Assembly (NCBI GenBank): GCA_013393415.1
Contig: JABXHI010000041.1
Coordinates: 1 to 64,000 of the forward strand
DNA length: 64,000 nt
Reading direction: 5' to 3'
Source: Micrococcaceae bacterium
GTDB taxonomy: Bacteria; Actinomycetota; Actinomycetes; Actinomycetales; Micrococcaceae
Shown: positions 33,133 through 42,600 of the stretch, one piece after another
Numbering within the stretch: the first letter of the stretch is position 1
How the letters are laid out: every line of letters begins with the position of its first letter
Notes under the pieces: generated by a model
Told to the model about the DNA's origin: nothing
Database searches by the model: none
Seen by the model: the letters and a program-made list of their open reading frames with translations, nothing else
Program-made: the position numbers and the translations under genes

Positions 33133-34005
33133 TTACTGGCCGTTCGGATTCTCTCCCGCACGAAGAGTCGCATTCCCGGCAGAGACCTGGATGCCGATGC
33201 GATGGTCAGAAGCCGAGCTGGTTTGTAGCCCATTATCGAGATTTCCGGCTGAGATGTCGGAATCTACCGCATAGGCCACATCCGGCAGGGTCAGATCTAG
33301 CCGCCCAGCGCTGACTTCTGCATCCACGGCCGCGGGGGCACTACCGGTCAGCTCGGTTTCCAATCGTCCGGCAGAGACCTCGAGTTCAGCGGTTTCCACG
33401 TCGGCTAGCTGCACATTGGCGCTGCCGGCATTCAGCTGGGCATCGAGTGCGCGGGCGGAGCCGTTGATGATCGCTTCGCCGGCACCGAGTTCAAACGCGA
33501 GCTGATCAAAGTCACCGGTGGCGTTCAACCGTCCTGCCGAGAGGTCAAGGTCTGCGCTCAGGTTGCCGTCATTGAGCTCTTCCGGTAACAGTAGCGTCAC
33601 CTGGGTGCCATTGTTGCTGCAGTTGAAAATGCACCAGTTGGTCCAAAGGTTTGGTGCCTCAACGGTGAGCTCAGTGCCTTGCCGGGTGAGATTCCACCGA
33701 TCGGCGCTGAGCCCATTTGTCTCGAGGGTGGCCTCGTCGACATCGCTGAATTCGACATAGAATCGTGAGGCGCCGGCATCGACGGTCAAGGAGGTGACTC
33801 CGGTGGCATCGGCGGTCGTGGTGGCCGCGCCACGGTTGAGGCCGATGGCTGAGCTGAAGATGGTGGTCAACATGACCACCAGCAGGGTCAGCCCGCCGAT
33901 GACGGCGAGAAGGACCATGATGGGTTTGGTCGCCGTCGGCCGTTTCGGCTCAGGTGGTGGCAGGACACGAGTGTCAGGTTCGTTCGAGGTGATGTTAGTG
34001 CTCAT
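33133..34005 (-). CDS. Cell-envelope protein with DUF4097-like beta-repeat domain
   Basis: Predicted protein of 290 residues. One membrane helix (about 29-50) follows a Pro-rich cytoplasmic start; the outside part begins with DATGVTSLTVDAGASRFYVE. About seven repeats of a [LV]xAGxx strand motif (LSAGRL, LGAGEA, LNAGSA, VSAGRL, VSAGRL, ISAGNL, VSAGNA), spaced about 18-30 residues, build a right-handed beta structure as in DUF4097/adhesin-like proteins. It overlaps the start of the upstream response-regulator gene's stop by four bases and so is the third gene of a LiaSR-like operon; it may be the sensed or regulated envelope component. Confidence 0.8.
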   Translation of the reverse strand: MSTNITSNEPDTRVLPPPEPKRPTATKPIMVLLAVIGGLTLLVVMLTTIFSSAIGLNRGAATTTADATGVTSLTVDAGASRFYVEFSDVDEATLETNGLSADRWNLTRQGTELTVEAPNLWTNWCIFNCSNNGTQVTLLLPEELNDGNLSADLDLSAGRLNATGDFDQLAFELGAGEAIINGSARALDAQLNAGSANVQLADVETAELEVSAGRLETELTGSAPAAVDAEVSAGRLDLTLPDVAYAVDSDISAGNLDNGLQTSSASDHRIGIQVSAGNATLRAGENPNGQ

Positions 34006-34694
34006 GAGTCTTCCTGTCTGGGCTGTGAGCCGGCCTGGGTACCATTTCCCTGGTTCTCAATGTGCGCCAGGGCGGCCAATACTCGTCGGTTGCCGATGCC
34101 GTCTGCTTCCAATTCAAGTTTCTGAAAAATCGCGGTAATGTGCTTTTCCACGCTGGCTGCCGAGAGGTGCAATAGCTCTGCGATGGCTTGGTTCGATTTT
34201 CCTTCGGCCACGGCTGCCAGCACCGTGCGTTCGCGGTCGGTGAGGCGCTGCATGCGGTCGTCGTGATTGTTTCGGGTCAACAGCTGTGCCACCACTTCCG
34301 GATCTAAGATGGTGCCGCCGGAGCGAATTTGCTCCAATGACGCGACGAAGTCGGTTACATCTGCCACCCTGTCTTTGAGCAGGTATCCCAGCGCGGTGGT
34401 GTGCGTAGAGATCAGCTCGGAGGCATAACGTTCCTCCACATACTGCGACAACACCAGCAGCGGGAGTTCGGGGTAACGATGTCGTATGTGTAAGGCTGCC
34501 CGAATGCCCTCGTCGGTATAGGTGGGCGGCAGGCGCACATCGAGGATGGCCAGGTCCGGCATATCCGTTTCTAATGTGGCCAACAGCTTGCTGGTATCGG
34601 GTAGTGCAGCTGAGACCTCGTGACCCGAATGCTCTAGCAATCGGACGAGTCCTTCGCGCAATAGGACGGAGTCTTCACAGATTAGGATGCGCAT
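34002..34694 (-). CDS. NarL/LiaR-type response regulator
   Basis: Predicted protein of 230 residues. Receiver domain about 1-120: acidic pair ICEDS, phospho-Asp in DLAILDVRLPPTYTDEG, Lys in GYLLKDRV. LuxR helix-turn-helix about 150-210: LTDRERTVLAAVAEGKSNQA and LSAASVEKHITAIFQKLEL. It overlaps the kinase gene's 3' end by 13 bp and its own stop overlaps the downstream envelope gene by four bases, so the three are translated as one unit. It probably controls cell-envelope stress genes, by family analogy. Confidence 0.92.
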   Translation of the reverse strand: MRILICEDSVLLREGLVRLLEHSGHEVSAALPDTSKLLATLETDMPDLAILDVRLPPTYTDEGIRAALHIRHRYPELPLLVLSQYVEERYASELISTHTTALGYLLKDRVADVTDFVASLEQIRSGGTILDPEVVAQLLTRNNHDDRMQRLTDRERTVLAAVAEGKSNQAIAELLHLSAASVEKHITAIFQKLELEADGIGNRRVLAALAHIENQGNGTQAGSQPRQEDS

Positions 34695-35959
34695 GGCACG
34701 CTCACCTCCAGGGCCGTGGGGCCACCTGCTGGACTGTCGACTCGGATGGTGCCGCCGGCAGCGACCACCCGGTTGGTGATGCCGTCCAGGCCGCCACCGG
34801 GCAGGACTTTTGCTCCGCCGGCGCCATTATCTTCAACGCGGGCCCACAAATATGGCCGTCCTGGTTCTTCTTCGCGCTGCCTTACGGTCACGCGTGCTTC
34901 GGAGGCTCGCGAGTGTTTTGCCGCGTTCGTCAGGCCTTCGGCAATCGCAAAGTAGATGGCTGCTTCGGAGGTCCGGTCATAACGGCCCGGCAGACGAACA
35001 TCCAGATTGACCGGTATGTGGGAACGCCCGGCGACTGCTGAGAGCGCCGCGTCGAGTCCGCGATCATCTAACACCGAAGCATAAATACCGCGGGTGAGCT
35101 GACGCAGCTCGGTAATGGCCGATTTGGTTGAGGTATGGGCCTCATCCACGAGTGCTTTGGCCTGTTCGGGATGGTCGTCGATCTGTTGTTTCGCAAGTCC
35201 CAACGTCATGCCGACCGACACCAGCCGCGGTTGGACGCCGTCGTGCAGGTCGCGTTCGATGCGGGTCCGTTCGACTTCTGCGGCGCGCATCGCGCCTTCG
35301 CGTTGCACGGTCGTGGTGCGCACCTGTTCGTTCAGGTGCGATTCGCGCGCAGTGGCACCGATGATGGCAGTTGAGATGGTCCGGTGCAGGAACATCAAGC
35401 CCACGACGATGCCGGCGCAGATGAGTGCCAGCACGAGCATCCAGGGTGCTTGAGAACTCGAAATTTGGATGCCAAACGGAATGGCGACCGACTCTGCATC
35501 CGTCAGCGGACTGAAGGAGACGATAATGAAGTGCAGCATGCCCTGCAACGCGCCAAGCATGGCCGCCCCGAGAATGCTTGCCAGCAGGAAGTTCCCGAGT
35601 GCCGCCCACATACGACCGTTGGTCAGGTTGCTCCACAACGATTTGAGATATCCCACGAAACCGGGCTGAACTCGTGGACGCCACGTCAACGAGTGAGCCG
35701 GGACGTGATAGAGGTGTGCGATGCGTTCGATTTCGAACCAGGCCAGCCCGAAGAGTGCATAGAGTACACCCAGCAGGACGAGCAATCCGATACCGAGTAA
35801 GAAGATCATGCCGAAACCGGCGCTAATGGCCGCGGATATCAATGCGACGGTGATCATGCCGAGGGTGCCCATGACCGTGAGATGCAAGAGCGTGAGGCCC
35901 AGCCGTAAGGGTGGGCGGGGCGTCTTGTTGACCGCCTGGGGAGCTGTTGTTGATGTCAT
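34682..35959 (-). CDS. Sensor histidine kinase, HisKA_3 type with membrane sensor domain
   Basis: Predicted protein of 425 residues. Four membrane helices with a YLKSLWSNLTNGRMW segment between pairs form a sensor domain typical of actinobacterial kinases. The dimerisation helix has the phospho-His in RIERDLHDGVQPRLVSVGM; the ATPase domain shows AIAEGLTNAAKHSRASEARV (N box) and VEDNGAGG with GGGLDGITNRV (G boxes). All catalytic motifs are intact, unlike the kinase at 8.1-9.3 kb. First gene of the three-gene unit with regulator and envelope protein. Confidence 0.92.
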   Translation of the reverse strand: MTSTTAPQAVNKTPRPPLRLGLTLLHLTVMGTLGMITVALISAAISAGFGMIFLLGIGLLVLLGVLYALFGLAWFEIERIAHLYHVPAHSLTWRPRVQPGFVGYLKSLWSNLTNGRMWAALGNFLLASILGAAMLGALQGMLHFIIVSFSPLTDAESVAIPFGIQISSSQAPWMLVLALICAGIVVGLMFLHRTISTAIIGATARESHLNEQVRTTTVQREGAMRAAEVERTRIERDLHDGVQPRLVSVGMTLGLAKQQIDDHPEQAKALVDEAHTSTKSAITELRQLTRGIYASVLDDRGLDAALSAVAGRSHIPVNLDVRLPGRYDRTSEAAIYFAIAEGLTNAAKHSRASEARVTVRQREEEPGRPYLWARVEDNGAGGAKVLPGGGLDGITNRVVAAGGTIRVDSPAGGPTALEVSVPCAS

Positions 35960-36050
35960 GCTTTAACAGTATGGTTCCGCACCACAAAGCAACACCGAGA
36001 AACCCGGACACTTTGATTATGGAAAACCCGAATGTCGTATTCTGGTTCCT

Positions 36051-36545
36051 ATGACGACTGCTGCTGAACCCTTTGAACCTGCCGCGCCAACGCTTGAGTA
36101 CTTCGGCACGTTATACATTGAAGTCGCGGCACCGGTTGAGGTGGGACGCACGCACGCCGGTCAACGCCGAGTTATTCCCATTACCGGTGGCACACTCCAT
36201 GGGCCTGACGTCTCGGGCACCATTCTGGATGCGGGCGCGGATTTTCAGGTGATTCGCAGCGCGACGGAATCGGATCTCGACGCCCGCTACGTGATCGAAC
36301 TCGACGATGGGGCACGTATTTTCGTCACCAACGTTGCCTACCGAACCGGTGCGGCCGAAGATATTAGCGCGCTGGCACAGGGGAAAGAGGTCCCTGCGGA
36401 GCGTATCTACTTTCGGTGTGCGCCGCGTTTTGAAGTGGCCGATACCGACAAGACGGCATGGCAATGGTTGGAATCCACCGTGGTGATTGGTTCCGGGCGA
36501 CGCGAACCTGCTGCGGTCATCATCGACCTGTGGATCGTGCGCTAA
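36051..36545 (+). CDS. DUF3237-family protein
   Basis: Predicted protein of 164 residues, a lipocalin-like beta barrel of the DUF3237 family. Features are LEYFGTLYIEVAAPVEVG, PITGGTLHGPDVSGTILDAG with GADFQVIR, and near the end YFRCAPRFEVADTDKTAWQW. Members often bind small hydrophobic compounds; no reaction is established. It stands alone and overlaps the stop of the convergent membrane gene by four bases. Confidence 0.88.
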   Translation: MTTAAEPFEPAAPTLEYFGTLYIEVAAPVEVGRTHAGQRRVIPITGGTLHGPDVSGTILDAGADFQVIRSATESDLDARYVIELDDGARIFVTNVAYRTGAAEDISALAQGKEVPAERIYFRCAPRFEVADTDKTAWQWLESTVVIGSGRREPAAVIIDLWIVR

Positions 36546-37642
36546 CGCGTGAGCCGTGGCGGCCAGCTCAGCAGCCGCTCGAGTGGGCCGATGCCGAGTT
36601 TGCGCCACCACAGATGGGCTGCAACGACAAAGAACGCCGACATCGCCGTGCTGATCAGATAGCCCTGGAACAAGGTTTCGGGCCCGGGCCGTACAAGGAA
36701 TGCCAACACGAACAAGTGTGCCACGTAGATGGTCAACGAGAGGCGTCCGGCGGAGACCAGCCAGCTCAGGCGGTGGCTTACCCAGTGTTCGGCGCGTAAG
36801 AAGATGCCGATGAGCAACACCGCGCTGCCGCATCCGGCAATCAACCACAACGGCATCATCGAATGCGCTTCGCCCGAGATCAGCTGATCCCAGCCGTATC
36901 CGGTGGGTTGTCCGTTGATGGCAACCAGCACCAATGAGAGACCGGATGCCAGCAGCATACTGACCCCACCCCAGACGATGAGCCGCATCTGCGTCGCATG
37001 CTCCGCGAGTTTGAGCCGACCCAGCACCATGCCAAAAAGAAACGGCGCCAACCAGATCAGCACCGGATACGCACCGGTCAACAAGGTCGAATGCACCATC
37101 GTCCACAACGGGTCTGCCAGTGAGGGCGCCAGGAAATCAAACGTCGTCGAGGTCTGTTGTTGCAGGAACAACCAGATCAGCGGACCAGACACCAAACTGA
37201 TGGTGGCCAGTGTCGTCACCAGCCACGTCGGCGCTCGCAGTAGCGGTAGTCCACAGAAAAAGAGTATGCCGTAATAGGTGAGGATGACGCTGACATCATG
37301 GCTCAACATCTGCAGGGCCAGCCCACTGAAGATCAGCAACACGGCACGCCACAGGATGGTTTGCCAGGGGAGGGGCACACCGGTTTCGCGTGAGCGTTTC
37401 GTCATTAAAGACATCCCGATCCCGGCAAGAATCATAAAGAGCAGTGAGGCTCGGCCGGCGGGGATGTCGTAAATGACCACGGCTAGCTCGGTGTCGCCGG
37501 TGTCCTTGCGTGGACCAACGTTGACGGCGAGCATCCCAATGATCGCGATGGCACGGGCAGCATCCAGGCCGCGGAGGCGTCGGGGCTTACCGGCACTGCG
37601 ATCTGGGGAATCAGCAACCGAGGTGTGGGGCATAGAGGGCAT
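36542..37642 (-). CDS. DUF1624/DUF418-type membrane acyltransferase-like protein
   Basis: Predicted protein of 366 residues with about ten membrane helices. The N terminus RLRGLDAARAIAIIGMLAVN matches the heparan-alpha-glucosaminide N-acetyltransferase-like (DUF1624) family, and the C-terminal part (VSAGRLSLTIYVAHLFVLAF) the DUF418 domain. Such proteins are thought to acylate surface or lipid-linked glycans, but few are tested. No operon partner is visible on its strand. Confidence 0.78.
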   Translation of the reverse strand: MPSMPHTSVADSPDRSAGKPRRLRGLDAARAIAIIGMLAVNVGPRKDTGDTELAVVIYDIPAGRASLLFMILAGIGMSLMTKRSRETGVPLPWQTILWRAVLLIFSGLALQMLSHDVSVILTYYGILFFCGLPLLRAPTWLVTTLATISLVSGPLIWLFLQQQTSTTFDFLAPSLADPLWTMVHSTLLTGAYPVLIWLAPFLFGMVLGRLKLAEHATQMRLIVWGGVSMLLASGLSLVLVAINGQPTGYGWDQLISGEAHSMMPLWLIAGCGSAVLLIGIFLRAEHWVSHRLSWLVSAGRLSLTIYVAHLFVLAFLVRPGPETLFQGYLISTAMSAFFVVAAHLWWRKLGIGPLERLLSWPPRLTR

Positions 37643-37819
37643 CTGGTTTTCGTGTGGACGTCATCAGGTCTCGCATTCTAGGCGCGCTATCTTCAAACAT
37701 ACTGGATAAACTGCTGACAACCCCGTGACCAGGCCGAACACGCCGGAATCAATCCTTCCTCGAAACCTGCGCGTGTTACTGTGGCCGAAACCATACTGTT
37801 TTGTGGAAGGACCCTGCGA

Positions 37820-39544
37820 ATGTCGAGGACCCTATCGAGCATGCCGTTTCGTCTCAAGACGGTGGTCTCTTTGAGCTCACTGGCAGCGCTGATGACGGTG
37901 AGCGGTTGTGGCGCCGAACCGGAAGAGCCGACGCCATCGCCGTCGCCCACCCCGGAATCCACACCCGCCCCATCGGAGACGGAATCTGAAACGACACCGG
38001 CAACGCCCGAGGCTTCCGCCGAGTTGAGCCAGCAGGGCGTGGCGGCAGCGCATCCGGACGCGGCGGATGCAGGGGTCGAGATTTTAGAATCAGGTGGCAA
38101 TGCGGTTGACGCGGCCATCGCGACATCGTTTGCCATTAGCGTCGTGGAACCCTACGCCTCAGGCATCGGTGGCGGCGGGTCAACCGTGCTCGCTGGGCCC
38201 GGGATGGAACCGGTCGGGTATGACTATCGTGAAATGGTGGCCGTGGACGGTTCGATTCCAGCTTCCGGCACGGGCGTGCCCGGCATGGTGGATGGCATGG
38301 CCACCCTGCACGAGCAGTATGGCAGCATGGAATGGGCAGAATTGCTGCAACCGGCCATCGAATTGGCCGATGAGGGTTTTGAAGTCACTGAGTTGCTTGC
38401 CCAACGCATTGTTAGTGATTACGGGCCAGCCTCGACTGCCGGACTGAATCATTTTCACACCGGGCCAGATCGTCCGTTGCAGCAGGGTGACACGCTGGTG
38501 CAACAAGAACTAGCGGACACGCTGCGGACGCTGGCACAAGATGGTCCCGAAGCGATGTACACCGGGTCTATTGCCGAGCAGCTGACCCAGGTTGACGGGT
38601 TGGATGCCGAAACTCTGGCCAACTATGAGACCGAGGATGCCCAACCGGTCAGTGGCAGTTTTGGTGACTACGAATTCGTCTCTGCGGCACCGCCGCTACC
38701 CGGTGCTGCGATAGTGCAGCAGTTACAGATTGCTGAATCCTTGGGCGCTGCAGATGCGGAACCGGGCTCAGTAGAATATATCGACCATCTGTCGAATGCG
38801 TGGCAAACCGCAAACCAGAGTGTCAGTGATCATATTGGTGACCCGGATTTTGTGGACGTTCCCGTCGATGAACTCACGGATGCGGAATCCAATGCGAATA
38901 TTGCTGAACCCGCCGCAGCGATCGAACCAGAGGATGACACCGGTGACCGCGCTGAAATTGAGGCCGGGAACACGACGCATTTGACCGTGGTCGATTCCGA
39001 CGGGCTGACGGTGTCGATGACCAACACGCTGACCAGTTTTTGGGGCAGTAGCGACTCCGAATATGTTGGTGGGTTTTTCCTCAACGATCAGCTGTCACGG
39101 TTTGAGGCCATTGATACTGACTCGAATCAGCCCGAAGCCGGCCGCAAATCGGTGAGCTGGTCTGCACCATCGTTGGTGTTGGATGACGAAGGCCGCGTGG
39201 TCATGGGTATTGGTACACCGGGTGGTCACCAGATTCCAAATATCCTCAACTCCGTGCTGGTGCCTTGGGGCTTACAGGACGCGTCATTGCAGGAAGCCAT
39301 CGATGCGCCCCGCCACAGTCTGCAGGATGGAGTATTGGCGTTGGAAGGTGAACCGAGCCAAGAAGTCGCTGATCTGATCGGTCAGCGCGGTTGGGAAGCC
39401 CAAGTGACGACTCGTGCCGATGCGGTCTTCGGGTCCGTCCAGGCCTTAGAAATTGACTACGACGATGGCTCGGTGACCGGTGCGGTGGATTCCCGTCGTG
39501 ACGCCGATATGGAGATTATCGACGCGGGTACTGACGAAGAATAA
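37820..39544 (+). CDS. ggt: Gamma-glutamyltransferase, lipoprotein form
   Basis: Predicted protein of 574 residues. A lipobox (LMTVSGC) and a Pro/Ser/Thr/Glu-rich linker (about 35-65) place it on the cell surface. The Ntn-hydrolase precursor shows VEPYASGIGGGGSTVLAG in the large chain and the self-cleavage/nucleophile Thr in EAGNTTHLTVVDSDG, then NTLTSFWGS and GIGTPGGHQIPNIL for glutamate binding. It hydrolyses or transfers gamma-glutamyl groups of glutathione-like or polyglutamyl compounds. ATG 37820 has GGAAGGAC at 37805-37812. The chain before the Thr is slightly shortened relative to E. coli but complete in motifs. A shared terminator follows. Confidence 0.88.
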   Translation: MSRTLSSMPFRLKTVVSLSSLAALMTVSGCGAEPEEPTPSPSPTPESTPAPSETESETTPATPEASAELSQQGVAAAHPDAADAGVEILESGGNAVDAAIATSFAISVVEPYASGIGGGGSTVLAGPGMEPVGYDYREMVAVDGSIPASGTGVPGMVDGMATLHEQYGSMEWAELLQPAIELADEGFEVTELLAQRIVSDYGPASTAGLNHFHTGPDRPLQQGDTLVQQELADTLRTLAQDGPEAMYTGSIAEQLTQVDGLDAETLANYETEDAQPVSGSFGDYEFVSAAPPLPGAAIVQQLQIAESLGAADAEPGSVEYIDHLSNAWQTANQSVSDHIGDPDFVDVPVDELTDAESNANIAEPAAAIEPEDDTGDRAEIEAGNTTHLTVVDSDGLTVSMTNTLTSFWGSSDSEYVGGFFLNDQLSRFEAIDTDSNQPEAGRKSVSWSAPSLVLDDEGRVVMGIGTPGGHQIPNILNSVLVPWGLQDASLQEAIDAPRHSLQDGVLALEGEPSQEVADLIGQRGWEAQVTTRADAVFGSVQALEIDYDDGSVTGAVDSRRDADMEIIDAGTDEE

Positions 39545-39575
39545 CTTCGAGTGTGCTGGGATCCAGTATGCATGA

Positions 39576-39610
39576 GAAAGTGGCCGATCCACATTGGATC
39601 GGCCACTTTC
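39576..39610. terminator. Bidirectional hairpin terminator between ggt and the sox operon
   Basis: A perfect 16-bp stem (GAAAGTGGCCGATCCA / TGGATCGGCCACTTTC) with loop CAT lies between the ggt stop (39544) and the end of soxA (39633). A/T-rich flanks on both sides fit termination in both directions. Confidence 0.85.
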
Positions 39611-39632
39611 TTATCGGTATGTTCTTTTGCGG

Positions 39633-42600
39633 TTAGACGGTGCTGAAACCTGCGGCTTCGATGCGGTATTCTGCACCGACATCGAAGAGCGTGTCCCAGA
39701 GGTATTGGCCTGCTGAGCGTTCACAGTGCAGCAGGTAGCTGCGTGTGCCGGCGATATCGTTGCGTGCAATATCTGTGACGACACCGGCTACTGTGCTGCG
39801 TAGTGCGGAACCGTCAGGCACGATGTCGTCGGAGAGCTCCAACGAGCAAACCTTATTGAGCAGTTCAGCTGCCTCGGCGCCGGTGAGTCGGAACAGTGCA
39901 CGACCGTGGGTGAGATCGACCACCGTGGTGAGTTCTTCGGTCTCATCGGCCATCTGCTGCAGTTCCTCCAGTGCGGTGTGCTGCGAGCCAGGTTCAGACA
40001 GGACGTGCCATTGGCCCGGTCCAGAACCGATGACCAGTGTGCCCTGTTCGCCTTGGTGGGTGCGGCCGAACCCGGTCTGTAACTTCTCCGCTGTTGAACC
40101 ATGCGCGGCTCCGCGGACTTCAATCTTTGCCATGGCCGACTTATCTTGCAGTGTCATGGCCGCTGAACTCGGCTCAGCTCCGACCTCCCAGCCAGCGATT
40201 GTCGTGGTCGCTGTGCCAAGACGCACGGGGCCACGAGCGATCGGCTTGGCGAAGGTCGTCAGCGGTTGTGGCACCGTGTCGTTTTCTAAGCGGGTGCCTT
40301 CCGCATCGACGGCCGACATTTCTGGCATGACCTCAGCTTGGATGATCGAACCATCGACCTGGCGAATGTCGAGCATGGTGCCCGGCTCAGACAGCAAATG
40401 GTCCACCTGGGCCAAGCAGATCGATCGATTCAGCGTCGGTGAATGACGGCTCGAGGTGATGCGGCCGGCAATGGTGCCATCAGGATGCATGATCTGGGTG
40501 GCTTCGACCGGCACGATGGTCGGATCGACCGGCTGGACGGCCACGAAGCGGGGCCCGGCCTGTTTCTGTTGCTGCCACAGCAGTTCGGGTTTCCCAACGA
40601 AGTCCTCTTTATCCAGCTTGACCGCCCAGTCGAGACCGGCACTGTAGGCCTGGGTGAGACCGTCGGTGTCCTGGCCTACAATCATGTGACCGGTCTCCAG
40701 ACGCAACACACGCTGTGCCTCAATACCAAATGGACCAACGCCCAGGTCTTTGCCGACTTCAAGGAGGGTCTCCCAGACGTGCAGACCGTATGCGGCTGGC
40801 ACGTGAATCTCATAGGAAAGTTCGCCGGTAAAGCCAATGCGCCACAGAATACAGTCATCCACGCCCGCGACTGTGCCGGTACGCACCTGCATGTACTTGA
40901 ACGCATCCGCGGACAGATCCACGCCTTCGGTAAGCCGCGACAACAGGGTGCGGGCATGTGGCCCCGCGATGTTGATGCTCGTGTAGGCGGTGGTAACCGG
41001 AGTGGCATTGACTTCCCATTCTGGGTAGTGAATCTGCAACCATTCTTCGATCCAGTCCCACACGCGACCTGCACCACCGGTCGTGGTGGTCAGCAGGTAG
41101 TGGTCTTCTGCCAGGTGGGCGGTGACCCCGTCGTCCATCACGACGCCATCTTCGGAGACCATTGCACCGTAGCGCACCTTGCCGATATCCAATTTGGACC
41201 ACTTATTGATGTAGAGCAGGTTGAGCAGTTTCGGCACATCCGGGCCGCGCAGGTCAATCTTGCCCAGCGGGGTCACGTCGATGATGCCGACGGTTTCGCG
41301 GACGCGGCGCACTTCAGCTTCGGGATCGCCGTAGTGTTCTGGACGAATCCACTGGCCCGCCACCAGCGGAGTGGCTCCGTGGGCCTCGTGCCACGACTGG
41401 ATCGATGAGTAGCGCACCGGATCATAGTTGCGCCCAGCCAGCGCGCCGAGGGCGACCGGTGAGTACATCGGACGCCACGTGGTCGTGCCGGTTTCGGCGA
41501 TAGTTTTGCCGGTTGCTTCGGCGACAACGGCAATGAAGTTCACCAACTCCAGCTTGCCCTGCAACGGCCCCATGGTGACCGTCGTAAAGCGCTTGACGAG
41601 CTCTGCCGAGTCATAGCCCTCATTGACCGCGGAGACGAGATCTTTGGAGGTGATATCTTCCGAGTAATCCACGTACCCGTGCGTGGACGATCGGAAGAGT
41701 TCGGGGTGCTCGGGCACCGGCAGCGGTTCGATTTCGGGCAGGTCGGCTTGAGCCACCGCGTCGAGTTGGCCCGGCACCGTTGGGGTCGAAGCAATCACAC
41801 GACCGCGTTCGGTCAGCGCATGTGCTGCCGCACGCTCACCGACGGAGGCACCGTGGTCGCGCAGTTGCTGAACGTCTCCATCGCCGGCAATCCCACCGGC
41901 TGCATAGACGCCCTCGTCGGTACCACCGGGCAAAAAGCGTGCGGCGCGTGGTTCATAGTAGGGCCGATCGCCGGACATGTTGAGCAGCGACGTCGGTGCA
42001 GTCCAGCCGACCGCGGTGACCAACAGGTCAGCGTCGACGCGTTGCCCCGAGGATAGTTCGACTGATTGCAGACGGCCACGGCCGCGAGCCCGCACGACGG
42101 TATCGCCCTTGCGCGCATCCACGACGGCCGCAACATCCACACCGGCCCGGCGCAGATCGTCAACGGCTGCATCGCCTTCGGGGTTCGCGGTTAACACGAC
42201 AGCGCGGTCACCGGGGCGAATCGCATAGAGGTTGATGAGTCGGCGTGCTGCCGTCGAGAGCATCACGCCGGGCAGGTCATTGCCCTCAAAGACATATGGA
42301 CGCTCAATGAGACCGGCGGCCACGACAAGGCTGCGAGCGCGGGTCTTGAGAATGCGTTCGGCCATGCCTGGTTTTGGTGAGCGCTGCACGACGGGGAGCC
42401 AGTTGTCGTCATAGCTTGCCGCCACGGTCGAGTTGGTGAGCACCCGAATATTCGGGTTGCTTTCCACCTCGGACGCGAGTTGACGTGCCAATACGCCGTC
42501 GGCCCAGCGTAGGTGACCGCCTAGCTCGTGTTCTTCTTCCACAAGCATCACTGACGCGCCGGTTGCTGCGGCGGAGAGCGCAGCTGACATGCCGGCGGGT

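Noticed and set aside
36111-37106. 331-codon minus-strand frame across the DUF3237 gene and the acyltransferase-like gene
   Set aside because: It is antisense to one supported gene and in another frame of the second; the translation is Arg/His/Cys-rich and not family-like.
40443-41408. 321-codon open frame antisense to the sarcosine oxidase alpha gene
   Set aside because: It lies wholly inside the well-supported soxA gene on the other strand, has no family features and no ribosome site; long antisense frames are common in GC-rich coding DNA.
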